Program-made: the position numbers and the translations under genes
Shown here: in pieces, positions 9,570 through 20,262 of the stretch
Numbering within the stretch: the first letter of the stretch is position 1
Layout: the number at the start of each line of letters is the position of its first letter
The notes under the pieces: generated by a model
The model's input: the letters and a program-made list of their open reading frames with translations, nothing else
What the model was told of the DNA's origin: nothing
Database searches by the model: none
Origin: Gnetum montanum
Lineage: Eukaryota > Streptophyta > Gnetopsida > Gnetales > Gnetaceae
DNA length: 44,853 nucleotides
Reading direction: 5' to 3'
Assembly (NCBI GenBank): GCA_015680685.1
Contig: MNCI01019108.1
Location: forward strand, 192,592-237,444

Positions 9570-10830
9570 GTTAGTTTTATCATGGAATATTCGAGGTCTT
9601 TCTGATAGGTCTTGAGCAAAGATTGTCAATGAGTGTCTTTCAAATCGACATTTATCTACAAATTTCTGTTCTTATAAAAAATTAACATTTAAGTGCATAA
9701 TATTAGTTTTTTGTTGGTAAATGCATTTTTAAAAACTACATTGTTTTTTCTATTACTTATAAAGTTAATAAATAGGGTTTTCTTATTCTTGTTAATAAAA
9801 ATTGGACTCGAAAAGTTTTGAATTATGGATTTGACAACCTCAAAAGAGTTATTTAGATTACTTATTAGAGTGAAAAGGGAGACTTTGGACTCTGTAATAT
9901 TTATGCTCCTAATAATTTGAAACATCAATCAAAGGTTTGGAAATATCTTCTTTCTTTGTTGAAAGTTCCTTTAATTATTGGAGATGATTTTAATATGATT
10001 AAAAGTCATTTAGATAAACTTGGTGGTCTTCCTCCTAATATATCTTCTTAAGAAAAAGATTGGTGAATTTTAAAAAAAAAAAAAATCTTTATAACATTAG
10101 CTTTTTATTCCCACATCATCCAATGAAAAGCATTATACTTCATGTAATTATCCATAAAGATCTATTAGAATTTATTGCATACTTAATAGATTTTACATCT
10201 TTAATGTTTCCTTTTAGAAGCCTACAAGAAAAGTAGATGTGCACATAGATGCTACTTTGTCAAATTGTTTTCATATTAGCATTTCTCTCTAAAATTAATT
10301 CTTCCTCATTTCGAAAGCATAAGCATTTTCATATGAATGATAATATATTCACACAATCTAGTGGGAAAAGTATTTTAAAGTCTTTACGGAATGTAGAAAA
10401 AAGCCTATTTGTGATACCAGTTGGATTGACATTTTCAAACTTAGTAAGAAAACCTTTCCATATATTCAAGGAGCATGTACAAGATGATATTACTCCTAAG
10501 AGCATTGACAAATTTAGCAACTTAAAAATCATGTTCTTAACAAAACTTCATATTAAAAAAGAAAAAATAAATTATTGAGAAGCCTTATCCTAAGAATGGA
10601 TTAAAAAGACTCTAGATTTCTTATTCTGATTCTAACGAAGGATAGCAAATAATAAGCTTAGGGATGTGATAAGGCTTAATTTAGTTACGTGAAATATGAT
10701 ATTTTAATTATACCTTTTTAGTATTATTATCTTCATTCCTACAAGACTCTGCTAGCTAGACTATGCTAACTATAATCAAGCTACTATGAAGGAAGTTTAT
10801 TGTGCTACCAAAAATCATTTAGGATCAAGG
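9570..10830 (+). pseudogene. L1-type LINE, endonuclease and following part (broken)
   Basis: LSWNIRGLSD near 9578-9608 is the classic start of the apurinic-type endonuclease of plant L1 elements. Then come FLILVNKNWTRKVLNYG, and FGLCNIYAPNNLKHQSKVW near 9885-9940. LLKVPLIIGDDFNMI near 9960-10000 holds the catalytic G-D-F-N signature. Further on, ATLSNCFHISISL near 10245-10280 fits the C-terminal S-D-H-x-P/I-S region. Stops and a poly-A run at 10075-10085 break the frame. The reverse transcriptase proper is not recognisable downstream, so this is a 5' fragment or an internally deleted copy. Confidence 0.82.
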
Positions 10831-10849
10831 ATCCACTATCATTCATGTG

Positions 10850-11500
10850 CAAACAATGAATATTTTGTTATAACTAAGGACCAAGAACTTAGAAAGGGGG
10901 TTGAATAAGTTACCCAAATTAAAGAACCAAGACAACCAAAATCACACACAATTTTTACGTGGTTCCCCAACTTGGGTATGTCCACACTTGAAGAATAAAA
11001 TCCTTGCACACCTCTGGACTTTATTCCTTCAAAATATGATTTGGAGGAAACCACAACCTTTACAAAGTTTTGGGCTCTACTCGGAGTGTTTTCTTGCTAG
11101 AAAAACATTCAACCCCACGAGGTCCCAACAAGCTCAAAACGTGCTTTCAAGGATCCCAGAACCTTTACAAAATGTGAGCTCTGCACCAGAGTGTTTCATC
11201 ATTGTGAACACACTCAACCTCACAAGGTCCCAATAAGCTCAATGAAGATGTCTTTCCGCAAGAACCACATCAACCCCACAGGGCTCACAAGAAGAGAAAA
11301 GAATCAAGGAGAAAGTGTAACTCACTTTACAAATTCTTTACAATAAAGCTCTTAACATTTCACAATAGTTCACAAATGATGAACACAATGAGGAACAAAA
11401 CCAATTCACTTGATATACAATAATGAGATTGATCAATGAATAGTGCTTGTATGTTTTCCAAGCAATCCACTTTGGTTTATAATATTTTACTTTTTAAAAG
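10850..11500. repeat. LTR-like dispersed repeat with internal direct repeats
   Basis: The stretch ATTTTTACGTGGTTCCCCAA near 10950 resembles a motif common in plant Copia-type LTRs. Two diverged copies of a segment of about 75 bp follow: GGGCTCTACTCGGAGTGTTTT...CCCCACGAGGTCCCAACAAG (from 11069) and TGAGCTCTGCACCAGAGTGTTT...CCTCACAAGGTCCCAATAAG (from 11173). A partial third lies near 11260. No coding domain is seen. Element class is uncertain. Confidence 0.45.
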
Positions 11501-11519
11501 CTCCTCAAAATTTGTGGAA

Positions 11520-11880
11520 CAGCTAGGAAACAACTAATTAGGATGTCCCATTTGAGGTTGGGATGTCTATTTGAAAACAACTTCTATTCTAGTGGGACAT
11601 CTCCCTTGGGACATCTCAACTAGGATTTCCCAGCAACAATTGGGACATCTGCTATCAATTTGGGATGTCAATCCTGCAAGAGAACTTTGAACTTTGGACC
11701 ATTTCTCTAATATTTTGACATTTTAGGAAATCTTAGAACACCTTCATTTGGCTTGTAGACTCGTTTTATCATCCCAACTCTCATTTCGTCATCCCAACTC
11801 TCGTTTTGTCATCCCAGTTCAGCTCTTGTTTCCGCTCACCATTTGTTTTGTTATCCTAACTCTTGTTTCAAAGCTCTTAC
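11520..11880. repeat. Cluster of GGGATGTC/GGGACATC motifs and a short TCATCCCAACT tandem array
   Basis: Between 11540 and 11670, GGATGTC and GGGACATC half-sites occur at least seven times in mixed orientation. From about 11760 to 11870 there are four imperfect copies of a unit like CTCGTTTTGTCATCCCAACT with a period near 21-24 bp. ATCCCAACT echoes the reverse complement of the GGGATG part of the first motif. Nothing in it is coding. Confidence 0.6.
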
Positions 11881-12760
11881 TCAATCATCTTGTCACCTTG
11901 TTCTTTTTTTAGCCCTGCAAGATTACATCCACATTTCCATATTCTTCATTTCCTCAGGTTTTGACATACCAAAAGGTTAATAATAACTAAAGTAGTGGGT
12001 GGGAAGTTATGCCTACTAAATTGTTAATTAACTAATCTCACATGTATTTAAACATGCTTTTTGATAGAATGAATCAATTAGATTTATAAGTTCAATTCAT
12101 CTCATACATGTGCATTTGCATTTGGGATCTCCTGACAAGAAATTCTTTGATCCTAATAAGGATCTCGATGATACATTATCTATATTCTTTAGCATAGGTG
12201 CAGTCATTTTTACTATTAATCTAGAAATGGATTAATTGTAGTTTAGAAATAGACTATTTAAACATCTTACGTGAGATACTAACCTACCCACGAATAGATA
12301 GATAATTGTTACCTTGTTATTACTATTTATTTAGCACTTTCTTGCATTTTTATTTTAATATTACATTATTTAGTTATTAGCACTTGCTAGAATATTAATC
12401 TTCAATAGTGCATTTAGTTATTAGTAGGATAACTTTTCAAGGAAATACACATTAAGTTGACTCCCTTACAAGTCATCCTTACCTTTGAACATTACTGATT
12501 ATTTACATGATTTGTTAGAGTTATGTAATATTTAATTTTCACTATACTAATGCAACAAAATTTTACTACTTTTTATCACATAATTTTAACCTATTAATTG
12601 TTCTCATTCTCAATTTGTAAGTCAAACCAACTTAGACATCTTGTAAGTTAGAGAAGTTCTTCAAGACTAGATGCATAAGAATGATGAAGGATGTGGAGGT
12701 GAATGTAAGCTAATGGAGTGGGAAGCTAGATTTCTTTATCCTAGACATTGACTCTTTTGA
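11881..12760. other. Non-coding stretch, no gene recognised
   Basis: AT-rich sequence without long frames or recognisable motifs. It probably belongs to the LTR-like repeat on its left or to the missing part of the chromovirus element on its right. Confidence 0.5.
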
Positions 12761-12779
12761 AGTCATCTTGGATTACAAT

Positions 12780-13960
12780 TCTTTAAGAATACAATGATGC
12801 TAGTTTCTTCATATCTTAATGTTCTTTACATTTTGTGTGAAGGAAAAAATTTTCTATTGGCCTTACCTAGGGATGTGATGAATTTTATGCGAAGCTATCT
12901 AGTTTGCCAATAAGAGAAGAGCTCCACTGATAAAGCAAGGGATTTTCTGCATCCCTTTGAGATTCTAAAGCTTTCATGGCTAGCTATTTTCATGGATTTC
13001 ATCACAAGGCTTCCCATAATATAAGGATTCTCCAACAACCTTTGAGTTGTGGATAAGTTTTCAAAGTATGTCACTTTAATCCCATGCTCACACCTTGCAT
13101 GGATGATAATGTAGCATCCTTATTTTTTTGACAATATCGTTTGCTACTTTGGATTACCATCAAGCATTATTTTTTATTGTGACTCTCATTTCATAGGAAA
13201 TTTTTGATGAAAACTATTTAAGATGTTACACATGAAGTGGTGGGTGTCTCTAGCATATCGTCACAGACAAATGAATGAATAGAATGGATGAATAGGATCT
13301 TGAAACAGTACTTGAGACACTTCATCTGCTTTAATCAAACAAACTAGGTGGTTGTGCTACTTCTAACTTAGTTTAGTTATAACATTTAGAAGGCCTTGGC
13401 CACACAATTCTCTTCAGAAGAGTTGGTCTAGAGGAGGAAACCATCAGTACCAAAATTGATGAGAACCCCATATGAAGGTCTTAATCCTTCAACTAATGAG
13501 TTCATGAAATCCTAGACATATCATATCCAAGTAGCCAAACTATACTTGGAAATGTCTATCTAGCATATAAAGACATATGTTGATAGTAAGCAAAGGTTTT
13601 TGGAGATTGATGTGGGAGAACGAGCTCTTTTGAAGATAGATTATGCAAGCTAGATGAGGCTAAAGAATGAGGCAAGTTAGATGTTCTTAAGACGGTATGA
13701 TGGGCCTTTTAAGCTTCTTTCACATGTGCATCCAATTGCTTACAAGTTTTAGTTGCCAACATATCTAATAAAGTATCATCTTATGTTCTATGTTTGAATG
13801 CTCAGAAAGTTTAATATGGAAGATGATGATCTAGTACCATTAAGATCCTAAGGACCTCCAAACATTAAAACTATGAAAGAATGATAAATTCTTTCCATCA
13901 TCAACATGCACACAACTAGATGCACCTCTGATTCGAAGGTGGACTTCTTGGTACACTCAG
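12780..13960 (+). pseudogene. Ty3/gypsy (chromovirus-like) integrase C-terminal half
   Basis: Plus-strand frames, broken by stops, give the integrase order. NFLLALPRDV-like sequence near 12850 comes first, then the core with a DRxxRF-equivalent near 13190. SSQTNE...EWMNRILKQYLRHF follows near 13255-13325, then QFSSEELV and LMRTPYEGLNPSTNEF near 13455-13505. Next are EIDVGERALLKIDYAS and FLRRYDGPFKLLSHVHPIAY near 13690-13745, and FYV*MLRKFN near 13790. The last blocks are the GPF/Y-type module of chromoviral integrases. A weak TSDSKVDFLVH near 13920-13955 may be a chromodomain trace. No LTR pair could be assigned. Confidence 0.82.
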
Positions 13961-15523
13961 GAATAAGGAGTTGTTCATTGCAAAATTCTATGAAAAGAAT
14001 CACATGTACTTATCTTTGTGAATGTATAGGGATATCCAACCTAATGCAATGACTTCTTGATGAGATTCATAGTATTACATGTAAATTAAAGTATTACATG
14101 TAAATAGCAAAAAAAACTGGGAGTCATCTGACTAGTTGGATGGCACTAAGTGAATTCAAGAGGAACCACTTCTGAGGTGTAGAGAATCAATAGGTCTCCC
14201 TCTTCAATAAAGGAGTTGGATGATTGTTCCAATGAGGCTAAAGTCCCAAACATCCTTACACATGCTAGCACTAGGATACTATTGGGCATGGGACGTGATT
14301 TCCTCAAGGTACAAAGTAGCCTCTCATTGGTTACGAAGGATTAACTCTATGCTCTCGTATTTCTACCAAAGGTAGAAAACCAACTCACATGTCAAGCGAG
14401 TAGTTTTCACTCCAAATAGAAATGTTGGTACAATTTGCTTGAAAAACAGCAAACTAGCTCTTCCTTAGCCTAGGTTGCATAAATAGCTCTAGCCCTCTAT
14501 TGAATGTTAAGTAAAGTTCAATATTCATACTTTATGGTTGATTAACCCTAGTCATTGGACCATTTTGTCTACAATTGTTGAAAGGGCTTTTAACTATTTG
14601 AAATCTCTTGATATCCATTAGGATCTCCACATTTGGAGAATCGTACAGACAAAGACTTAATCTTTGAGAACACTGCTTCTTTCAAGCGAGGGAAAGTGTA
14701 TTATAGCATGCCTTATTGGTGGATCTAAAGTTGTTTTCCTTTGGAATAAAGGCTGAAGATGTGTGAAGATCCTCACAAGTTCCATACTATCATAGCCATC
14801 ATCATAGAACTACATGATCCAAATTCCCTATGAACCTCATCACAAGGATATGTAGCCTTATTAAGAAGGCTTTGCTTTTTTAGCTTAGACCACCATCCTT
14901 CTCTTCGAAGTAGAGTTTAAGATTAGATGTGTTAGAGTATAAGCATATCTTAGGTCTCTTAATGGAATGATGTTGAATGTGTATGCTAGTGTTCTTTAAT
15001 TGATCATATATGTATGCATGTCTTGTTGGTATGTTTCTTGAATGATTACTTTAGGCATACTTGCTATGCTCCTTACCTTAGACTAACAGATTATGTGCAC
15101 CTATATTGTGCTTACAGTTGTTGTAAACATTGAGGCATAATCCACCTTATGGCTACCTTGCTTCCATAGCTAAATTAGGCCTCTTGGGTGGTGTTATGTG
15201 ATGATTTTCGAATGCAGCAACATAACATAAGTTTTGAAAGGTAAAATTAAAGACTTTCAAAATTGAAATAAGCCACATAGAATCTTGAAATTTTTCTAAT
15301 AAAACTATAACCAATCATTGACAAAGATTAATTCAAGTATGTCCTCCCCATAGTAGGTTATTGATTCTTATTTGTAGATAACCACTAATCAAGATGTTTG
15401 TAGATACCTCAACAATTTAATAGCAAAAAACACAAATCAAAACAATGTTAATTAGTCATTTGCACAAATCTATAATATATTACCATAACATAGAAATATT
15501 GATTTAGCATGAAATTAAAACTA
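13961..15523. other. Intergenic or decayed element, nothing recognised
   Basis: About 1.5 kb with no long frame. Short alternating AT and mixed blocks could be the 3' UTR and LTR of the chromovirus relic, but no TG...CA pair or repeat supports it. The end at 15523 is set by the duplication flanking element A1. Confidence 0.4.
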
Positions 15524-15528
15524 CAAAT
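15524..15528. repeat. Target-site duplication CAAAT, left copy of A1
   Basis: CAAAT precedes the TGATGAGTCATG start of the 5' LTR and is repeated at 22025-22029 after the ...CTCCTCA end of the 3' LTR. Confidence 0.93.
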
Positions 15529-16124
15529 TGATGAGTCATGAATTTACTGGTTGTGATATCGCAGCTGTGATATCACAGCTGCCACGATATCGCAACGGCC
15601 GCGATATCGCATACGTAATATCGCATACGCGATATCGTAGCCTGCCTCAATTTCTATAAATAAGAGGTGGCTTTCCTTGTTCTAGGCATTAGTTCTTATT
15701 TCCTTAGCTAAACTCTTGCAGTTTTATCATTCCAGAGTTAGAATAGTTCCCAGTGTATGCCCGCAGTGTGGTGATTGTAATTGTACAACATCCTTATTCG
15801 AGTGTGACGTACTTGGACACGCACATGATCAAAAATAAAGATCGAGATTACTTCATCATTGCAGCATTCACTTAGTTTAATTATTTATTTATTTATTTAT
15901 TTGTTATTTACTGCTTTCTTAGTTAATATTCTCTTCACCCTAAACTCCTATTAAACACGGAATGAGTACAACTTAATCACGAGCATTTAAGTGTGACTAC
16001 TTGGTAACCCAGTAGCGTACCTAGGCCATGCGCTTGGTAATCCCAGTGGTAGTCGGGCATGAAGTCCAAGATGTGTACGGATGATTAAGGAATGGATGCT
16101 CATCGCACTTAGGCTAGTTTAGAT
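15529..16124 (+). repeat. 5' LTR of A1 (visible part; the rest is in the gap)
   Basis: Aligns with the 3' LTR at 21213-21755. About 53 bp longer over the same interval, almost all in the palindrome array. The last roughly 270 bp of the LTR must lie in the N run. Contains a (TTTA)n stretch at about 15880-15905. Confidence 0.92.
15550..15662 (+). promoter_or_regulatory. Six-copy palindrome array and TATA box of the A1 5' LTR
   Basis: GATATC cores or near copies occur six times between 15554 and 15640: TGTGATATCGCAG, TGTGATATCACAG, ACGATATCGCA, CGCGATATCGCA, a TAATATCGCA variant and CGCGATATCGTA. TATAAATA follows at 15655-15662. The spacing is about 15-20 bp. Several copies have CG changed to TG or CA on one or both arms, as expected when methylated CpG decays. 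Confidence 0.65.
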
Positions 16125-16527
16125 NNNNNNNNNNNNNNNNNNNNNNNNNNNNNNNNNNNNNNNNNNNNNNNNNNNNNNNNNNNNNNNNNNNNNNNNNNNN
16201 NNNNNNNNNNNNNNNNNNNNNNNNNNNNNNNNNNNNNNNNNNNNNNNNNNNNNNNNNNNNNNNNNNNNNNNNNNNNNNNNNNNNNNNNNNNNNNNNNNNN
16301 NNNNNNNNNNNNNNNNNNNNNNNNNNNNNNNNNNNNNNNNNNNNNNNNNNNNNNNNNNNNNNNNNNNNNNNNNNNNNNNNNNNNNNNNNNNNNNNNNNNN
16401 NNNNNNNNNNNNNNNNNNNNNNNNNNNNNNNNNNNNNNNNNNNNNNNNNNNNNNNNNNNNNNNNNNNNNNNNNNNNNNNNNNNNNNNNNNNNNNNNNNNN
16501 NNNNNNNNNNNNNNNNNNNNNNNNNNN
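16125..16527. other. Assembly gap (403 N)
   Basis: By alignment with the 3' LTR and with A2, the missing sequence should include about 270 bp of LTR, the primer-binding site, the leader and the gag N-terminus, together about 840 bp. The gap is therefore too short, or A1 carries a deletion here. Confidence 0.99.
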
Positions 16528-18384
16528 CAATGCACGAAAGCATAACTTACGCGATGACAATGAACCCCTACTAGCCACTACAAGCCTAACGCAAATACAA
16601 GAGGCTATTTGAATCTCCCGTAGGCATCGTAAAGAGATCCGTCTACCCAGGATCAATTTAAACAACTTCCCTAATTTTTCAAGAGGCTATGACTAAGATC
16701 CGCATCAACATTTACAAGCCTTCTACAATGCCTACGCATGGAACAACATTGATAACGGTTGGCAAAAACTCAAGCTCTTTCCTATGACACTCGTTGGCCA
16801 AGCAAAAGTATGGTATAGATCGTTCAGACCAAATTCAATACGATGTTGGCCAACAATGGTAGAACTTTTTAACGAAAGTTATCAAACCTACGCAAGAGTG
16901 TCGGCCTTGAGGAAACAAATCCAAGAGTGAAAATAAGCACAACATGAACCCTAGAACATGGCCTTAGAAAGATATTATGCACTGTTAAACAATTGTCCAG
17001 GCCATGGGTTCTCCGAGAAAAGGCTAATGTACCATATCATTGATGGGCTTCGTGATGCAACAAGAGAAAACCTAGGGATATATGCCCAAGGTCAACTACA
17101 CGAACTACGAACCCATCAAGTCCAAGAGCTTATTAAGCGGGTAGCAAAAGAAGAAGGACAAATGGCTAGATGGGAGAGTGTTGAAAAACATCAACAGGAT
17201 CAAAATCTCAACTTAACAAAGGTCCATGATCATAAAAAGGAGAAATCAACCTATCACAAGGGGAAAGAACCATCTTTGCCGATACAACAATCATTAGAGG
17301 AAGTCAAGGCAAAGATTAATAAGATGTTGGAATGGATGCATAAAAAGTGTGGAGAATATATCGATATTATTGGAGATAGAGTTTTGAAAACCCGAGAAAC
17401 AAGAGAAAATATCATTAGACATTCAGAAAGAAGGGATAAGGAAAATAAGAGCTCAACTGCCAATCTCACGTATGAATGCAACATTTGCCTGTACGATCAC
17501 CCCAAGGGCCAATGCCCAATCTTGTTACGTTTATATGAGCATTGGAGAAGCACGTTACATCCAGAATTTGTATAGAGATACTATGTTCAATCATAGTGGC
17601 AACAATCCCAGTCGTGAGGGAAGCCACCCCTAAACTAGAGACACCCTTCATATCATCCGAATCCAAATGCTTACCTAGTTCAACATCCTCTTTCCCCAAC
17701 TGGGCCAACATACTCTATCTCGCCGCATTACCATTCTCTTCAATACTATCAGCCCATGTCCTCAACACAACCACCACCTTGTGCACCTCACACTTCTCCT
17801 AATTTTCAACATTCTCATCCTTTCCCTCCTTCTACATTGACACCAATTGTTCCTAAGGTGTCTGCACCACAACAACAACCCCTGAACGTTACTTGTGCTA
17901 CTATTGCCAACAACAGTGAGAGACCTTACCAACATCGAAGGTGTCCCTTCTTTAGAAATGACCCTAGGAAGGGACAACACAATTCCAAGGCCACTACATC
18001 CTCCAACTCAGCACAAGTCCAACACTGTGGTGCATCCTTCTCTTCGAACCCAACGCCTCATGTTACTTCATCAGGGCCACCAATTAACACTCCAACAACC
18101 ATACGGCCCAATGAATACAGCCATGGAGGGTGACATCCTAATCCTTGCATACAATCTAGCGGTCCCAAATATCATAGTGGGTCAACTCGTTATCCGAAAA
18201 CTACATCTTAAAAATTGCCCCACTATGCTTACTACAATCAAGTGTGTGAACCCCAATGGGGTAGGTACGACCAAGTTTCAATGTTTTCAACATGCAAGGA
18301 TCTTCATCTTCCATTTATTAATCCTTTCCATCCTCAACCGTTTAGTTATGGGGGATACCTCCATTCTAGCAACAAGCAGGATTA
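16528..18384 (+). pseudogene. gag of A1 (Athila-type, N-terminus in gap)
   Basis: Retrotrans_gag-type capsid. QAKVWYRSFRP lies near 16800-16830, then FNESYQTYARVSALRKQIQE near 16870-16925. The longest intact block is 16958-17575 with MALERYYALLNNCPGHGFSE, YHIIDGLRDATRENLG and HELRTHQVQELIK. A zinc knuckle CNICLYDHPKGQC (C-x2-C-x3-H-x4-C) lies near 17478-17516. A Pro/His/Ser-rich tail follows (SSTQPPPCAPHTSPNF near 17757), ending near FSYGGYLHSSNKQD at 18380. Frameshifts near 16670 and 17580 and several stops break it. This protein would package RNA and form the particle. The tail and knuckle match A2. The knuckle spacing is that seen in Athila-like gags. Confidence 0.88.
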
Positions 18385-20262
18385 ATAACTACTTTTCATT
18401 TTCTTTATTTTACAACTTTTTTATTTTTTTCCAGCTTTTCATTTTTCAATTTCTTATTTTGTCTTTTTGTCTTTTTACGTTTTTATAAGTAATCTCGTCT
18501 ATGAATAAAACACTCATGTGGCTCGTTGGTTGAGGTGTGTTCTATGTTATCAAGTCTCGAGTGACCAATTATGTGGACAGTGAGCCCATTACACCCACTC
18601 ATCCATTCTACAAATAAGAGGTTTTGTTCAAGGATACAGTGATATTCTTGACATTCTTAAAACTTAAAATTAATTTTGTGTTCATTGTACCCTAAATGAA
18701 GAAGGATGAACCAAGAGGGAATGATTAGGGTGTGACATCAAGGGAACTTGAGGATTCTCTTTGGTGACGTCTGTGGGAGTTATCATGCAACGTGGTTGTA
18801 CTAAGATCCTTGTAGATCTAATGAAAAATGAGAGTAAGAGTAATCAAAAGGGCACTCAAAAATCCAATGTTGTTCTAGGGGGTCCCACTAGAAAGACATG
18901 CACCCATGCCTAAAGGTTGGCGGCTTCTCTGGATTTAGCAATTGAAAAAAAAAAGAGAAAAAAAGAAAAAAAAAAGGAAGTGCCACAAAGCAAAAATCAC
19001 TCCTCGCTTGAACCAAATGCCAAGTGATCGTACGCGTTGTTGCTTTGGTACTCTTCTAGTCACTCATCATAGGATGAACCAATGCGTTGTCATTGATCAG
19101 AGGAATGGACTTGGTCCTAATCTTGGAACGACGGGTTAATGACACATTAATCATGCTTTACACGCAAGATTCATTGCACCCTGGGTCAGTTACCTCATGT
19201 CCCAATCTCTACAATCCCTTCTATATTCCGTCTCATCTCGTTGTTCATGTAATTGTAGCTCGTGTCTCGTATAGCGTAGAATTCTTACCTTATTCCGGTG
19301 ATATTTAGATGTGTGTGTTTTGTGAAATCAGTGTGGATTACATTTAACCCTTTGAGTGCCCACGAACACTTTTAAGTGTGGTTACGCAAGGGCATTAAAG
19401 GTTGGAACCTGCTTTGGGGAGGACCCACTTGCATAATTTTTGTAATTTGCACTCATGCCCATCTTCCACACACCATTTATTACCCTTAGCATATTGTCAA
19501 TGATTTTCTTTCCCTTATTACTATCCCTCCAATTCATCATTCCTATGAACCATCACATAGTCTTTTTCTCTACCATCTGAGGTCCTTATTGATAAATTCC
19601 ACATCATCATAATTTTCATGCCTTCAAAACTAGTTGAATTACCCTGGAACCCTTTAACAATCGTCCAGATGTCCTTAGTTTACATCGTTTAATTTTGAAA
19701 ATATATATATATATATATAATTTGGTACATTCTCTAAGTGCCCTAACTTCGATGAAAATATATATACGTGACCCCCCTGTGCTAATCAACATCATTTGCA
19801 ACTGTTCACACAGGGGAAGTTTTTCAAATTCCTCTCTACGACTCGCGATTGCGCGTCCCTTGCTTTCATATCCATAACTCGCTCGCAGGTACTCCGATTT
19901 TCATTCCGTTTGAACCTACTTGAACCCAGAGTGTTCAGCTTAGTCGTGGGGGAGGGGCACATGCCGAATAGCGCATAAATTTTTTAAAATTCATCATCGC
20001 CCGAAGGGCATCTTTAAGGATAATTAGTTGTAAAATTAAGAATAAAATGTGTCAAAAACAATTTCATCCCCTTAGCTATACCAAAAAATTAAATTTGGAA
20101 ACCACCTAAGCAAAGAGGACTTAATATTATAATCTTTCAGGGATATGCTCTTCCAATAATTAACATCACACGAAAATAAAGTAAATCTATTAAGGCAAGC
20201 AGTAAGGTATAACCTAACTTTGGTAACAACCTTACTAACGATTGGCCTCGTGTGATTGCAAA
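18385..20262 (+). other. A1 spacer between gag and ORF2
   Basis: About 1.9 kb, collinear with the A2 spacer (30393-32394). Conserved islands include ATGCCTAAAGGTTGG near 18905, the PSDRTxCC frame near 19020-19137, and the block with TGGTTACGCAAGGGCATTAAA near 19380. Another is TGAACCCAGAGTGTTCAGCTTAGTCGTGGGGGAGGGG near 19920-19957 (given in parts in A2). It includes (TA)n at 19699-19720 and a TATA-like AAAATATATATACG near 19755. No pol motif is seen. The last 500 bp correspond to the A2 segment carrying palindromes and TATA. Confidence 0.7.
18942..19139 (+). CDS. Possible small basic ORF in the spacer
   Basis: A Lys-rich start (KKKREKKKKKRK) leads into MPSDRTRCCFGTLLVTHH, then MNQCVVIDQRNGLG, ending at TAA. 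The equivalent A2 frame near 31590-31720 (minus) reads PSDRTPCCHGALMVVHHW, then MKQCNVTD, one stop, RNGLG, and stops at the same place. Sharing of reading frame and stop is suggestive, but the start is unclear (no ATG before the Lys run) and conserved non-coding DNA could look the same. No function can be assigned. Confidence 0.25.
   Translation: MKKKREKKKKKRKCHKAKITPRLNQMPSDRTRCCFGTLLVTHHRMNQCVVIDQRNGLGPNLGTTG

Noticed and set aside
10249-11236. Two separate genes at 10249-10578 and 10901-11236
   Set aside because: The first lies in the LINE relic, the second in the LTR-like repeat; neither resembles a known protein.
16109-16665. Open frames across the N run
   Set aside because: They consist almost entirely of undetermined bases.
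19695-19980. Small genes in the A1 spacer at 19616-19978
   Set aside because: They run through a (TA)n microsatellite and are not conserved in frame in A2.
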